Part shown: positions 1 through 8,661 of the stretch, one piece after another
Position numbering within the stretch: position 1 is the stretch's first letter
Layout: each line of letters starts with the position of its first letter
Assembly (NCBI RefSeq): GCF_019634815.1
Contig: NZ_JAHCAP010000008.1
Location: 58,082 to 122,081, forward strand
From: Dokdonella sp.
Lineage (GTDB): Bacteria; Pseudomonadota; Gammaproteobacteria; Xanthomonadales; Rhodanobacteraceae
Reading direction: 5' to 3'
DNA: 64,000 bases
Notes under the pieces: generated by a model
What the model was told of the DNA's origin: nothing
Seen by the model: only the letters and a program-made list of their open reading frames with translations
The model's database searches: none
Position numbers and translations under genes: made by a program

Positions 1-163
1 CCGAGCGGCGTGCAACAGCGATCCACGATCGGGCGCGCCTGCGCGATTGGCGACACACACCACTTCGTTGATCGCAGCCACCTCTCGCAGTGGCCCGCGG
101 CGGAACTTGCTGGCTATACTTCGCCGATCCACCCTTGTTCCACCCTCATCACGGGAAGACACG
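1..163. other. Left-edge stretch without an assigned gene
   Basis: No gene is assigned here. A TATACT at 115-120 is a plausible -10 element for the cytochrome gene that starts at 164, with no convincing -35. On the minus strand a frame opening with GTG near 86 runs off the left edge, but about 28 codons are too few to identify. Confidence 0.3.
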
Positions 164-484
164 ATGATGCGAGCGACTGCGCTGCTCCTGCTGTTGGCTT
201 TGTGTTCCATGCCTGCCTTGGCGGCTGACAAGGGTGATCCTGCCGCCGGCCGGAACAAGGCCTACACCTGCGTCGGCTGCCACGGCATCGAAGGCTGGAA
301 AAACCCTTATCCGAACTACCATGTGCCGCGCATCGGCGGACAGAACTACGAGTATCTGGTCAGCGCACTCACCGAATACAAGAAGGGCGAGCGCTCGCAT
401 CCGACCATGCGCGCCCAGGGCGAAAGCATGTCCGACGAGGACATCCGCGACATCGCCGCCTTCCTTTCCAGCATCACGCCGTAA
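164..484 (+). CDS. Small secreted monoheme cytochrome c
   Basis: The 106-residue product has a hydrophobic signal peptide ending near Ala20-Ala21 and one haem c site, CVGCH, at residues 36-40. It is therefore exported and matured in the periplasm, where it should carry electrons. The C-terminal half has the amphipathic helices of class I cytochromes of the c553/c4 half-domain type. The ATG at 164 is chosen because a GGGAAGA ribosome site lies just upstream and the signal peptide begins there; the open frame extends to 47, but that part has no signal-like or family-like content. A second, related cytochrome gene follows 25 bases downstream, so the two are probably co-transcribed and may act together as an electron shuttle. 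The oxidase or donor partner is not in the window. Confidence 0.9.
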   Translation: MMRATALLLLLALCSMPALAADKGDPAAGRNKAYTCVGCHGIEGWKNPYPNYHVPRIGGQNYEYLVSALTEYKKGERSHPTMRAQGESMSDEDIRDIAAFLSSITP

Positions 485-509
485 TCGGCAGCCAGATCAG
501 GACTTTTCC

Positions 510-854
510 ATGAAGCGCACTCTTGCAACATTCGCGGTTTCGATGCTGGTCACGTCCGTCGTTCCGGCGCAGGCAGCCGGCGACATCGAAGCCGGCAAGA
601 CCAAGGCGATCGTCTGCCAGGCCTGTCATGGCGTGGACGGCAACTCGATCGATCCCCAATACCCTCGCCTGGCCGGCCAGTACCGCGATTACCTGCAGCG
701 TGCCCTGCATGAGTACCGCGAAGGCGGGCGCAGCAACGCGATCATGCTCGGCTTCGCCAAGCCGCTCACCGATCAGGAAATCGAAGATCTTGCGGCCTAC
801 TTTGCGGCGCTGCCGGGCAAACTCAGCACGCTCGACGGCAAGCTCGACAAGTAA
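510..854 (+). CDS. Second small secreted monoheme cytochrome c
   Basis: The product has 114 residues with a signal peptide (cut near residue 22-23, AQA/AG) and one haem c attachment motif, CQACH, at residues 36-40. It closely resembles the upstream cytochrome in length, haem position and the AGQYRDYLxxAL helix, so the pair probably arose by tandem duplication. Together the two resemble the halves of dihaem cytochrome c4, but each is a separate polypeptide with its own signal peptide. The late Met in IMLGF is a candidate axial ligand. Its place directly behind the first gene suggests a two-gene operon. Confidence 0.9.
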   Translation: MKRTLATFAVSMLVTSVVPAQAAGDIEAGKTKAIVCQACHGVDGNSIDPQYPRLAGQYRDYLQRALHEYREGGRSNAIMLGFAKPLTDQEIEDLAAYFAALPGKLSTLDGKLDK

Positions 855-895
855 GCCGGCCCAGCCCTCGCCAAACGCAACAGGCAGCCGGCGTC

Positions 896-1492
896 TCAGG
901 CATTCGCCTGACGCGCGTAGTACGGCTTGTCGCCGCTGCCATGATCGGTGGCGTCACGCACCCCGGTAACTTCCGCGAGGCGCGCCTTGAGCGTGGTCTC
1001 GACCCCGTTGCGCAGCGTCTGATCGGCCATGCCGCAACCATGACAGCCGCCACCGAAACGCAGCACCACGATGCCTTCGGGCGTGATCGAGTCGAGGCTG
1101 ATGTGGCCGCCATGTGAGGCCAGTTGCGGGTTGATTTCCGACTCGATCACGTAGCGCACGCGCTCGCTCAGACTCGTATCGGCAGCCGGCACGGCGCCGC
1201 GCAGCGCGGGGGCACGAATGGTGAGCTCACCGCCGGTTCCCGATCGGATGAAATCGATGTTGGCAGCCTCGAGCCAGGACAGGCTGTCGGCAGCGACAAA
1301 CAACGAGTATGCCCCGCAAGGGATCTCGAACTCACTGCCGTCACGTTCGCCGGCTTCGCAGAACTCAAGCTGGCAGTCGGCACGCGGTGTCCCGGGATGA
1401 ACCGCAACGAGGCGGATCCCCAGACCCGGCAAATCCTGCTGCTCGATCAGTTTGCGGAAATATTCCTGCGCCGTAGGCGAAATCGAAATCAT
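896..1492 (-). CDS. nfuA: NfuA-type Fe-S carrier protein
   Basis: This 198-residue protein has the two NfuA parts: an N-terminal degenerate A-type domain starting MISISPTAQEYF, and a C-terminal Nfu domain with the cluster-binding Cys150-x2-Cys153 in GGGCHGCGM. NfuA binds a [4Fe-4S] cluster at a dimer interface and delivers it to apoproteins, mainly under iron or oxidative stress. The start at 1492 matches the family N-terminus; an upstream in-frame start would translate through a palindrome that looks like an operator. That palindrome (1514-1532), about 20 bases before the start codon, suggests control by IscR. The gene is divergent from the dehydratase at 1589. Confidence 0.95.
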   Translation of the reverse strand: MISISPTAQEYFRKLIEQQDLPGLGIRLVAVHPGTPRADCQLEFCEAGERDGSEFEIPCGAYSLFVAADSLSWLEAANIDFIRSGTGGELTIRAPALRGAVPAADTSLSERVRYVIESEINPQLASHGGHISLDSITPEGIVVLRFGGGCHGCGMADQTLRNGVETTLKARLAEVTGVRDATDHGSGDKPYYARQANA

Positions 1493-1513
1493 CGAAAGGC
1501 TCGAGACGAAAAA

Positions 1514-1532
1514 CAGGACTATTTTAGTCCTG
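1514..1532. promoter_or_regulatory. IscR-like operator, perfect inverted repeat
   Basis: The 19-base sequence CAGGACTATTTTAGTCCTG has perfect 7-base arms around ATTTT. Its core, GACTATTTTAGTC, fits the core of the type 1 IscR consensus (GACT-R-WWW-Y-AGTC), but the outer flanks fit poorly. It lies just upstream of nfuA, an IscR target in several gammaproteobacteria. It could also act on the divergent dehydratase gene. Binding by IscR is an inference. Confidence 0.7.
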
Positions 1533-1588
1533 AAAAGAGTCTGCGTCATCAGCGCCTATACTTGCGTCTTCGCCCAAAGAGCATGCCC

Positions 1589-1942
1589 ATGTCTGCCACC
1601 GATTCAATTGCCGGCTTGCGCAATCAACATTGCCAACCACGCCGAGGCCCCGACGACGCCCTGGGCGCCGATGCTTCCGCCCAACTGCTCGCGCAGCTGC
1701 CGGGTTGGCAAATCGACCCGAACAGTCACGGCATACGCAAGAGTTTCAGCTTTGCCGATTACTTTCACAGCATGGCTTTCGTCAACGCGGTCGCATCGAT
1801 TGCGCACCGCGAGGACCACCATCCCGAACTCGACGTCGCCTACAACCGCGTCGGCGTGCACTACTCCACGCACGATGTCGGTGGCCTGTCACTCAACGAT
1901 TTCATCTGTGCTGCGAAGGTCGAGGATCTGCGCGCTGGCTGA
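1589..1942 (+). CDS. phhB: 4a-hydroxytetrahydrobiopterin (pterin-4a-carbinolamine) dehydratase
   Basis: The 117-residue product belongs to the PCD/DCoH family, which dehydrates 4a-hydroxytetrahydropterin formed by aromatic amino acid hydroxylases. The family signature is present around HREDHHPELDVAYNRV, with the catalytic histidine cluster and the later HDVGGLSLND. It has a longer N-terminus than the roughly 100-residue family norm. Two in-frame ATGs compete, 1583 and 1589; an AAAGAG site gives the better spacing for 1589. No phenylalanine hydroxylase gene is in the window, so its partner is elsewhere or the protein serves general pterin recycling. The open frame extends far upstream, but only this part is family-like. 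Confidence 0.88.
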   Translation: MSATDSIAGLRNQHCQPRRGPDDALGADASAQLLAQLPGWQIDPNSHGIRKSFSFADYFHSMAFVNAVASIAHREDHHPELDVAYNRVGVHYSTHDVGGLSLNDFICAAKVEDLRAG

Positions 1943-1948
1943 TCAAGT

Positions 1949-2662
1949 TCACCCGGTGGCACCGCTGCAGCGATCGAGCGCCACCACGATGCCCTCGGCG
2001 CCCGCAATCGTCTGCACGCGCGGATGCGCGACATCGACGTTGTGCTCGAGCTCGTGTTCCCAGGTCACGTGATAGGGCATGTGGATGCCCCAACCGCCCA
2101 GTTCGATCACCGGCTCGATGTCCGAGCGCAGCGAGTTGCCGACCATCGCGAAACGTGACGGCTGCACTTCGAATTCGGCCAGCACCTGTGCATAGCGCCG
2201 CGAGTCCTTCTCGGAAACGATCTCGATGCGCTGGAACAGGTCGGCCAATCCGCTCTGCTCGACCTTGCGCTCCTGATGGAACAGGTCACCCTTGGTGATG
2301 AGCACGATGCGATGGTGTGCGGCGACCGCGGCGACCGCAGCGGCGATGCCGGGCAAGAGCTCGACCGGATGCTCGAGCAAGCTCTTGCCCAAGGCGATGA
2401 TGCGATGGATGTCGGCAGCACTGATACGACCGTCGGTGAGCTCGATCGCCGCCTCGACCATCGACAGCGCCATGCTCTTGGCGCCATAGCCGAACAATGC
2501 GAGGTTGCGGCGCTCGGCGGCATTCAGGCGCGCGCGCACGCCCGCATCGCCAACGTCGATGTACTGCCCGACGATGCGTTCGAATTCGACGCCCGCGTGC
2601 TGGTAGTAACCCTCGCTGTGCCAGAGCGTGTCATCGCCGTCGAAGCCGACCAGTTCAATCAT
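1949..2662 (-). CDS. HAD-superfamily hydrolase
   Basis: This 237-residue protein carries the haloacid dehalogenase motifs in order: motif I GFDGDDTLW (nucleophile and acid/base Asp), motif II ending VLITKGD, the motif III lysine region near EKDSRRY, and motif IV AMVGNSLRSD. The helical cap between motifs I and II places it in subfamily I, which contains small-molecule phosphatases such as nucleotidases and phosphoglycolate phosphatase. The substrate cannot be read from sequence. The start ATG overlaps the last eight bases of rluC, so the two are probably translationally coupled. It converges with the dehydratase gene, leaving almost no spacer. Confidence 0.88.
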   Translation of the reverse strand: MIELVGFDGDDTLWHSEGYYQHAGVEFERIVGQYIDVGDAGVRARLNAAERRNLALFGYGAKSMALSMVEAAIELTDGRISAADIHRIIALGKSLLEHPVELLPGIAAAVAAVAAHHRIVLITKGDLFHQERKVEQSGLADLFQRIEIVSEKDSRRYAQVLAEFEVQPSRFAMVGNSLRSDIEPVIELGGWGIHMPYHVTWEHELEHNVDVAHPRVQTIAGAEGIVVALDRCSGATG

Positions 2663-3887
2663 CCTCGGCCACCATCGCCAGCGGCTGCCGCTGCAGCGCG
2701 GTGACCACCTGCGCCAATTCGGGCGCGAGCGGCGCACTGAAATGGAAACTGCGGCTGCCCAGCTCGAAAGCAAAACGCGCCGCATGCAGGAACAGCCGCC
2801 GCAGGCCGCGCTCGCGAATCGCCTTGTTGAACCCGCGCGCACCGTATTTTTCGTCGCCGGCCAGGGGATGGCCGATGTGCTGGGCATGCACGCGGATCTG
2901 GTGGGTGCGGCCGGTATCGAGTGCGACTTCGACCAGGCTCGCCGCGCCCAATCGTTCGAGCTCGATGAAGCGCGAGCGCGACGGCTTGCCTTCTTCGTCG
3001 ACTCGCACCATGCGCTCACCGCCCTGCAGCACCGACTTGCGCAAGGGCGCATCGACACGCCAGGGCGAGCGTTCCAGCGTACCTGCGAGCAAGGCGAGAT
3101 AGTGCTTCTCGGTCTGCCCGGCGCGGATTGCAGCCTGCAAGGCGGTGAGCGCCGAGCGCTTGCGTGCGAGTACCAGCACGCCGCTGGTGTCACGGTCGAG
3201 TCGATGCACCAGTTCGAGGGTGTCGTGCGGCCGAGCCGCCCGCAGCAGTTCGATCACACCAAAACTCACGCCGCTGCCGCCGTGGCTGGCTACGCCGGCC
3301 GGCTTGTCGATGACGAGAAAGTCACGATCCTCGTGAATGATCGCGGCCTCGATCCGTTCCAATTGTGTCGCTGGCGGTGGTCCGGACTCGCCGCGCTCGG
3401 CAACCCGCACGGGTGGAATTCGGATTTCGTCTCCAGCGGCTACCCGCTGGTCGGGTTTGGCACGACCGCCATTGATGCGCACCTCGCCGCTGCGGCAGAT
3501 GCGGTAGATCAGGCTCTTGGGCACGCCCTTGAGGCGCGAGGCAAGGAAATTGTCGAGCCGCTGGCCGTCCCTGTCTTCGGCCACCACCACGCGCTCGACA
3601 CGCGGCGCCGCCTGCTCCGGTCCGGCCAAAGGGCCACTCTGCTCGTTGCGCGCGGGCCTGGTCTGCGGTGGTGCCAACCGCTTGCCGGACCGAGCTCTCG
3701 CAGGGCCGTCGCCATTTGCGCCGGCTGGCCGGCCACGTGCGGCGCTGTGCTTGCGTTCCGGGCCCGATGGGGCGCGCCGGGCCTTGCCCGAGGCGCTCGC
3801 CTTGGCCGGCGTCGAGGCCCCTGCCTTGCGAGCGCCCTCCGAGTTGCGTCCGGAACTGCGATTTCTCGCCGAAGTCCGTGTCTTCAT
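2655..3887 (-). CDS. rluC: 23S rRNA pseudouridine synthase RluC, with long basic N-terminal extension
   Basis: The C-terminal about 310 residues are a typical RluC/RluD-type pseudouridine synthase: an S4 RNA-binding domain (QRLDNFLASRL onward) followed by the catalytic domain with HRLDRDTSGVLVLAR, which contains the catalytic Asp. The family isomerises uridines in 23S rRNA. The first about 95 residues are an Arg/Lys/Ala/Pro-rich, low-complexity extension absent from the roughly 320-residue E. coli enzyme. The gene is divergent from rne, as in many gammaproteobacteria. The chosen ATG at 3887 falls on the -35 element proposed for the rne promoter, so the transcription units are tightly packed. 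Confidence 0.93.
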   Translation of the reverse strand: MKTRTSARNRSSGRNSEGARKAGASTPAKASASGKARRAPSGPERKHSAARGRPAGANGDGPARARSGKRLAPPQTRPARNEQSGPLAGPEQAAPRVERVVVAEDRDGQRLDNFLASRLKGVPKSLIYRICRSGEVRINGGRAKPDQRVAAGDEIRIPPVRVAERGESGPPPATQLERIEAAIIHEDRDFLVIDKPAGVASHGGSGVSFGVIELLRAARPHDTLELVHRLDRDTSGVLVLARKRSALTALQAAIRAGQTEKHYLALLAGTLERSPWRVDAPLRKSVLQGGERMVRVDEEGKPSRSRFIELERLGAASLVEVALDTGRTHQIRVHAQHIGHPLAGDEKYGARGFNKAIRERGLRRLFLHAARFAFELGSRSFHFSAPLAPELAQVVTALQRQPLAMVAEDD

Positions 3888-4263
3888 TGAAAAAAATCCC
3901 CTCGGCCTGATATGCTGCGGACGCTGGTTGCGTCGCTTTGGTCCCCATCCGCGGGAGGCCGAAGCAAACAATGACGCATCCTTCCCACACGTCCTTGCGT
4001 GTGCCGTGGGTTCGAGCACTCCGTTGGAGCGACACGCGGCACCGCTCGCCAGATCGTAGTGGGTTGGATCGTGAATTGCTCGCCGTCCCCTTGACGGCGC
4101 GGGTTCACGGGCGGGCATGACACCAAAACCTTGGTCGACGCGCGGAAGCGTCGGCAGCAACAGGCGCACCTGCCGCCGTCGATCCGCGAAATGCGGAGCC
4201 GCGCAGCGCGAGAACCGCGCAGCGCCGACGGCAGTCGAGCGCCGCTACAGGAATCAAACGACA
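3887..4263 (+). promoter_or_regulatory. rne promoter and long 5' leader
   Basis: A promoter-like pair lies at the left end: TTGAAA at 3887-3892 and TATGCT at 3911-3916, with an 18-base spacer. Transcription from about 3923 would give a leader of about 340 bases before the rne start. In E. coli the rne leader is of similar length and folds into hairpins that let RNase E cleave and autoregulate its own message. The leader here is rich in inverted GC segments, so the same control is plausible but not shown. No open frame inside it is convincing. Confidence 0.6.
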
Positions 4264-7200
4264 ATGAAACGCATGTTGATCAACGCAACTCAGCGCGAAG
4301 AGTTGCGTGTTGCGATCGTGGACGGACAGAACCTCTACGATCTGGATATCGAAATCCCCTCTCGCGAACAGAAGAAATCCAACATCTACAAGGCGCGCAT
4401 CACGCGCGTGGAGCAGTCGCTCGAAGCCTGCTTCGTCGACTACGGCGCCGACCGCCACGGGTTCCTGCCGCTCAAGGAAATCTCCCCGCAATACTTCACC
4501 GCGGGGCTGAATCCGAACAAGGCCGGCATCCGCGAGCTGCTCAAGGAAGGTCAGGAACTGGTCGTCCAGGTCGAGAAGGAAGAGCGTGGCAACAAGGGTG
4601 CCGCGCTGACCACCTTCATCAGCCTGGCCGGCCGCTACATGGTGCTGATGCCCAACAACCCGAAGGCGGGCGGTGTCTCGCGCCGCATCGAGGGTGAGGA
4701 TCGCGCCAACATCAAGGAAGCGCTCGACCACCTCAACGTCCCCGACGAAATGGGCCTGATCGTGCGCACCGCCGGCCTTGGCCGTGACGCCGAGGAACTG
4801 CAGTGGGATCTGGATTACCTGCTGCAACTGTGGAAGGCGATATCCGAAGCCGCGCAAGCGCGCCCATCGCCGTTCCTCATCTATCAGGAATCCAAGCTCA
4901 TCATCCGCGCCCTGCGCGACTACCTGCGCAACGACATCGGCGAGATCCTGGTCGACCACGAAGAGCTCTATCAGGATGCGCGCGAGTTCATGCAGCAGGT
5001 GATGCCCAACAACCTGCGCAAGCTCAAGCACTATCAGGACACCACTCCGCTGTTCTCGCGTTTCCAGATCGAGACCCAGATCGAGAATGCGTTCGAGCGC
5101 ACCGTGCGCCTGCCGTCGGGCGGCTCGATCGTGATCGATCAGACCGAAGCGCTGACCGCCATCGACATCAACTCGGCCAAGGCAACCAAGGGCAGCGACA
5201 TCGAGGAAACCGCGTTCAACACCAACTGCGAAGCCGCAGTGGAGATCGCGCGCCAGTTGCGCATCCGTGACGCCGGCGGCCTCATCGTCATCGACTTCAT
5301 CGACATGGACAGCCCGCGCCACCAGCGCGATGTCGAGGAAAAACTCAAGGACGCGCTCAAGCTCGATCGCGCGCGCGTGCAGATCGGCCGCATCTCGCGC
5401 TTCGGTTTGCTCGAGATGTCGCGCCAGCGCCTGCGCCCGAGCCTGGGCGAATCGACCCAGATCGTCTGCCCGCGTTGCGAAGGCCATGGCCGCATCCGCA
5501 GCGTCGAGTCGCTGTCGCTGTCTGCGCTGCGTCTGGTCGAGGAACACGCGATGAAGGACAGCACCGGTCAGGTGCTGGTGCAGGCGCCACCGAGCGTCGC
5601 CAACTTCCTGCTCAACGAGAAGCGCAAGCAGCTCACCGAGATCGAGGCTCGGCATGACGTCAACGTCATCGTCGTTGCCGATGACAAGCTCGAGACGCCA
5701 CATCTGGAAATCCAGCGCCTGCGCGCCGCCGACATCGGCGAGGACAGCAAGCCCAGCTACCAGCGCACCACTCCGGTCGCGGCGACTCCGCTGCCGACGA
5801 TGCTGCGCCCGAGTGAAGAGCCCGAACAGCCTGCCGTTGCAGGCGTCGTGCGAGCCACGCCGGCGCCCGAACGTCCCGAGCCCGCCGCGGCAGGCGCAGC
5901 CGCTGCACCGCGCAACCTGCCGGCACGTCCGGCGCCGGCGCCGGCGACGCCCGCACCGAAGACCGGATTGTTTGCACGCATAGCGCGCCTGTTCGGCGCC
6001 GGCGAACGGGTGGTCGAGCAGGAAGCGACTACGCGCCCCCCACCCGCGCGTGTAGCCGCAGCACGCCCGGCCGCAATACCGCAGCGACCGGCAGCGGGCA
6101 GCGCCAAGCCGCAGCAGCAACAGTCCTCGCGCGGCGGCGGTTCGAACACCGGCCATCGCGACCAGAGGGGTGGCGAGGGACGTGGCAACAATGCCAATCG
6201 CAATCAGCCAGGCGACAAGCGCGAGCGTCAGCAGCCCAGGCGCGAGGATCGCGCCGCGGGCCATGGTGGCCAGGGACATGCCGCCGCGACTGCACGCAAC
6301 AACGCGCCGCCACGCAACGAAGCCAAGCCGACGCCGCCAACTGTCAAACCGGCTGCAGCTGCAGTTGCAACGGCGGGCGCGACGTCTGTTCCGGTTGAAG
6401 CGACCGAGAATCTCAAGCCGATCACGGATGCCACCGCCACGCCCCCCATCGACGGCAATGCCGCTGCCAACGGCGAAACCGCACGTGAGGAATTGCGCAC
6501 GCGGCGCCGCGGTCGCCGGGGTGGTCGGCGTCGTCGCAAGGATGGTGCTGCCGCCGCGGGTGGACAGGAACGTGATGCCGCCGGTCTGGGCGAAAACGAT
6601 TTCGACGATGAGGACCGTGCCGAAGACGCCCGTGCCGCGGCCCTCACCGCACAAGCGCCCGGTGCCCCCGCAGCCGTCCGATCAAGTGACGCGCCTGCGC
6701 CCGCAATCGACGCCGCAGCGTCGACGCCCGCCTCGCCGCCATCGCTGACAGAGCGCTCGGCTCAGTCGGCAACCGCCGCGACCGCGCATGTCGGCACGGC
6801 CACGCCCTCGGCGCCCCTGTTTGCAGGCGTACCGACACGTGCCGAACCGGCCGAGGCACCGCGGCGCCCCGATCTGCCGACAAGGCCGGTGGCAGCGATC
6901 AGCGAAGGCGCAAGCGCGCCAACGCCGACGCCAACGCCTCCGCCCGTCGCCGTGCGCAGCGAAGCGGTGGCACCCGCCGCAGCAATCCAAGCGCCGACGT
7001 CCGCGCCTGCATCAGCGTCGAGCCTGGCGCAACCTGACGTCAACGCCTCGGCCCGCCCGCGTGACGAGGCTGCCCAATCCGACGCAGCTGCGCAGTCAGA
7101 TCCTTCATCGCCTCCACGGGGTGAACCTGCAGCCCCGCGTGATCCAGGCGATACGCGCCTGCCGGCCAGTGAACGCCGCAGCGATGCGGCCGCGGCTCCA

Positions 7201-7554
7201 CGAGCGGCGCAAGCGGCGCCGCTGCCGCCGCGGCCGGTCTATACCAATCCGATCGCGGCATCCGTGGCTGCGGCCCTGAGTGGCGCGCCCGTGCCGCTCC
7301 CCGGCACGCAGACGCTCGATCTTCCGCTCGGCGCCCCGCGTCCGGCCAATCCTCCCGCAAACGGTGGCAACACCGCGCCCGGTGCAGGCACGGCCAAGCA
7401 GCACGCCGCGGCGGAACCCGCCTTCGCCAGACCGACGCCCGCCCCTGCCGCACCACAGGCCAGCGGCGTATCGGCCGACGCGCCGTCGCCTGCTGCACAA
7501 CCGTCCAAGCCGGAAGAGGCGCCCAAGCCACAAGCAGACGGCAACGCCCCTTGA
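4264..7554 (+). CDS. rne: Ribonuclease E
   Basis: The 1096-residue protein is a full RNase E, the endonuclease that starts mRNA decay and processes rRNA and tRNA precursors. It begins [17 protein letters not shown], followed by the S1 domain. The catalytic aspartates lie in [12 protein letters not shown] and IVIDFIDMD, and the Zn-link CPRCEGHG sits near residues 401-408. After about residue 520 comes the disordered scaffold: Ala/Pro-rich, with Arg-rich patches such as [17 protein letters not shown] that bind RNA and probably the degradosome partners. Length is close to the 1061 residues of E. coli. The start at 4264 gives the canonical N-terminus. A long leader precedes it, and rluC is divergent. 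Confidence 0.98.
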   Translation: MKRMLINATQREELRVAIVDGQNLYDLDIEIPSREQKKSNIYKARITRVEQSLEACFVDYGADRHGFLPLKEISPQYFTAGLNPNKAGIRELLKEGQELVVQVEKEERGNKGAALTTFISLAGRYMVLMPNNPKAGGVSRRIEGEDRANIKEALDHLNVPDEMGLIVRTAGLGRDAEELQWDLDYLLQLWKAISEAAQARPSPFLIYQESKLIIRALRDYLRNDIGEILVDHEELYQDAREFMQQVMPNNLRKLKHYQDTTPLFSRFQIETQIENAFERTVRLPSGGSIVIDQTEALTAIDINSAKATKGSDIEETAFNTNCEAAVEIARQLRIRDAGGLIVIDFIDMDSPRHQRDVEEKLKDALKLDRARVQIGRISRFGLLEMSRQRLRPSLGESTQIVCPRCEGHGRIRSVESLSLSALRLVEEHAMKDSTGQVLVQAPPSVANFLLNEKRKQLTEIEARHDVNVIVVADDKLETPHLEIQRLRAADIGEDSKPSYQRTTPVAATPLPTMLRPSEEPEQPAVAGVVRATPAPERPEPAAAGAAAAPRNLPARPAPAPATPAPKTGLFARIARLFGAGERVVEQEATTRPPPARVAAARPAAIPQRPAAGSAKPQQQQSSRGGGSNTGHRDQRGGEGRGNNANRNQPGDKRERQQPRREDRAAGHGGQGHAAATARNNAPPRNEAKPTPPTVKPAAAAVATAGATSVPVEATENLKPITDATATPPIDGNAAANGETAREELRTRRRGRRGGRRRRKDGAAAAGGQERDAAGLGENDFDDEDRAEDARAAALTAQAPGAPAAVRSSDAPAPAIDAAASTPASPPSLTERSAQSATAATAHVGTATPSAPLFAGVPTRAEPAEAPRRPDLPTRPVAAISEGASAPTPTPTPPPVAVRSEAVAPAAAIQAPTSAPASASSLAQPDVNASARPRDEAAQSDAAAQSDPSSPPRGEPAAPRDPGDTRLPASERRSDAAAAPRAAQAAPLPPRPVYTNPIAASVAAALSGAPVPLPGTQTLDLPLGAPRPANPPANGGNTAPGAGTAKQHAAAEPAFARPTPAPAAPQASGVSADAPSPAAQPSKPEEAPKPQADGNAP

Positions 7555-7571
7555 TGCAAGGTTGATCGCGA

Positions 7572-7596
7572 ACGCACGGCGCCTCGCGCCGTGCGT
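7572..7596. terminator. Convergent GC-rich hairpin between rne and the response regulator
   Basis: A perfect 11-base stem (ACGCACGGCGC and its complement) encloses CTC. It sits between the converging ends of rne and the GacA-like gene. There is no clear T-run on either side, so termination is likely but not typical. Confidence 0.5.
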
Positions 7597-7599
7597 CAC

Positions 7600-8241
7600 T
7601 CAGGCCGGATCGGGTTGCAAGCCGTGGCGGCGCGCGAGATTGGCAAGCGCCACCGGATTGTCGACGCCGAGTTTCTCGTAAAGCCGATACTTGTAAGTCG
7701 CCACCGTCTTCGCGCTCAGGCTGAGTCTGCTTGCAATGGACTGCATCGGTTCACCGCGCACCAGCATGAGGGCAACGTCGAGTTCGCGTCGCGACAGGGC
7801 ATCGAAAGGCGAGCCTTCGTGGCCGTCGATGCTGTCCAGGGCCAAGGCGGCGGCGATCTCCGGTTCGAGATAGCGCTTGCCTTCGGCCACCATGCGCACC
7901 GCTCGCACCAGTTCATCGGCGGCGCAGCCCTTGGTCAGATAGCCGCTGGCGCCTGCTTCGATCAGACGCTTGGGGAACGGTGCCTCGCTGGCCATCGTCA
8001 ACACGATGACCCGGGTATTGAGCTTGTGCTTGCGCACGCGGTCAGTGAGTTCGATCCCGCTCAGCTGCGGCATGTGTACATCGACGATGGCGACATCGGG
8101 TTCGCTGGCGCGGATCAGGGCCAGGCCACGCTCGCCGTCAGCTGCTTCCCCGACGATCTCGATCCCGGCTTGCTGTGCGAGAATCATGCGAAAGCCGGTG
8201 CGTACCAGTTCATGGTCGTCGATCAGTGCCACGCGGATCAT
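7600..8241 (-). CDS. LuxR-type response regulator, GacA/UvrY family
   Basis: The 213-residue protein has an N-terminal receiver domain (acidic pair Asp8-Asp9, phospho-acceptor Asp54 in IVDVHMP, conserved Lys in LTKGC) and a C-terminal LuxR/FixJ helix-turn-helix around residues 150-205 with LSLSAKTVATYKYRLYEKL. The opening MIRVALIDDHELVRTG and the ending GVDNPVALANLARRHGL are typical of GacA/UvrY. Those regulators are phosphorylated by GacS/BarA and drive small RNAs that titrate CsrA. The sensor kinase is not in the window. A GGGGAGACGAGG ribosome site precedes the ATG. The gene lies alone between rne and tRNA-Ser. Confidence 0.9.
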   Translation of the reverse strand: MIRVALIDDHELVRTGFRMILAQQAGIEIVGEAADGERGLALIRASEPDVAIVDVHMPQLSGIELTDRVRKHKLNTRVIVLTMASEAPFPKRLIEAGASGYLTKGCAADELVRAVRMVAEGKRYLEPEIAAALALDSIDGHEGSPFDALSRRELDVALMLVRGEPMQSIASRLSLSAKTVATYKYRLYEKLGVDNPVALANLARRHGLQPDPA

Positions 8242-8306
8242 GCCTCGTCTCCCCTGGTTGCCGCTGCACGATCGAAAGATAGCGCATGCACGACGGCGCG
8301 TCCGCA

Positions 8307-8312
8307 TATAAT
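8307..8312 (+). promoter_or_regulatory. -10 element of tRNA-Ser promoter
   Basis: A perfect TATAAT stands 29 bases before the tRNA. No good -35 hexamer lies at the expected distance. Confidence 0.5.
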
Positions 8313-8341
8313 CGCGGCCTCGGCAGCCACGGCAACACAAC

Positions 8342-8429
8342 GGAAGGGTGGCAGAGTGGTCGATTGCACCGGTCTTGAAAACCGGCGATGGGCAACCATC
8401 CGTGGGTTCGAATCCCACCCCTTCCGCCA
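8342..8429 (+). tRNA. tRNA-Ser (anticodon TGA)
   Basis: The 88-base gene folds as a class II tRNA. The acceptor arm GGAAGGG pairs with CCCTTCC, the anticodon loop CTTGAAA carries TGA, there is a long variable arm, the T arm has GTTCGAATC, and CCA is encoded. The long variable arm and TGA anticodon identify serine. Confidence 0.97.
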
Positions 8430-8661
8430 GCGCAAACAGCTACTTGCCGCCAGCCGCCGAACTCGATGAGTGGGTCCGGGGGCGCCGCGCGCGCAGCTTC
8501 CGGCATCCCTTTTTCCCCTTGCCGGCAGCGACAGCAGATGCGCCGCCAGTCGATTGAGTCCGAACCCCTCAGCCTCGCCTCGCAGCGCTTGTGTGACCTG
8601 CAGCATGTGCGTCGTGGACCGCAAGGCGTACCATGAACCGGCAAACCGGGGGGTTGGCTGC

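Noticed and set aside
4105..6654. 849-codon open frame on the minus strand across rne
   Set aside because: It lies antisense to the intact rne gene, has a composition dominated by Arg, Gly, Val and Asp typical of reverse frames in GC-rich DNA, and shows no domain.
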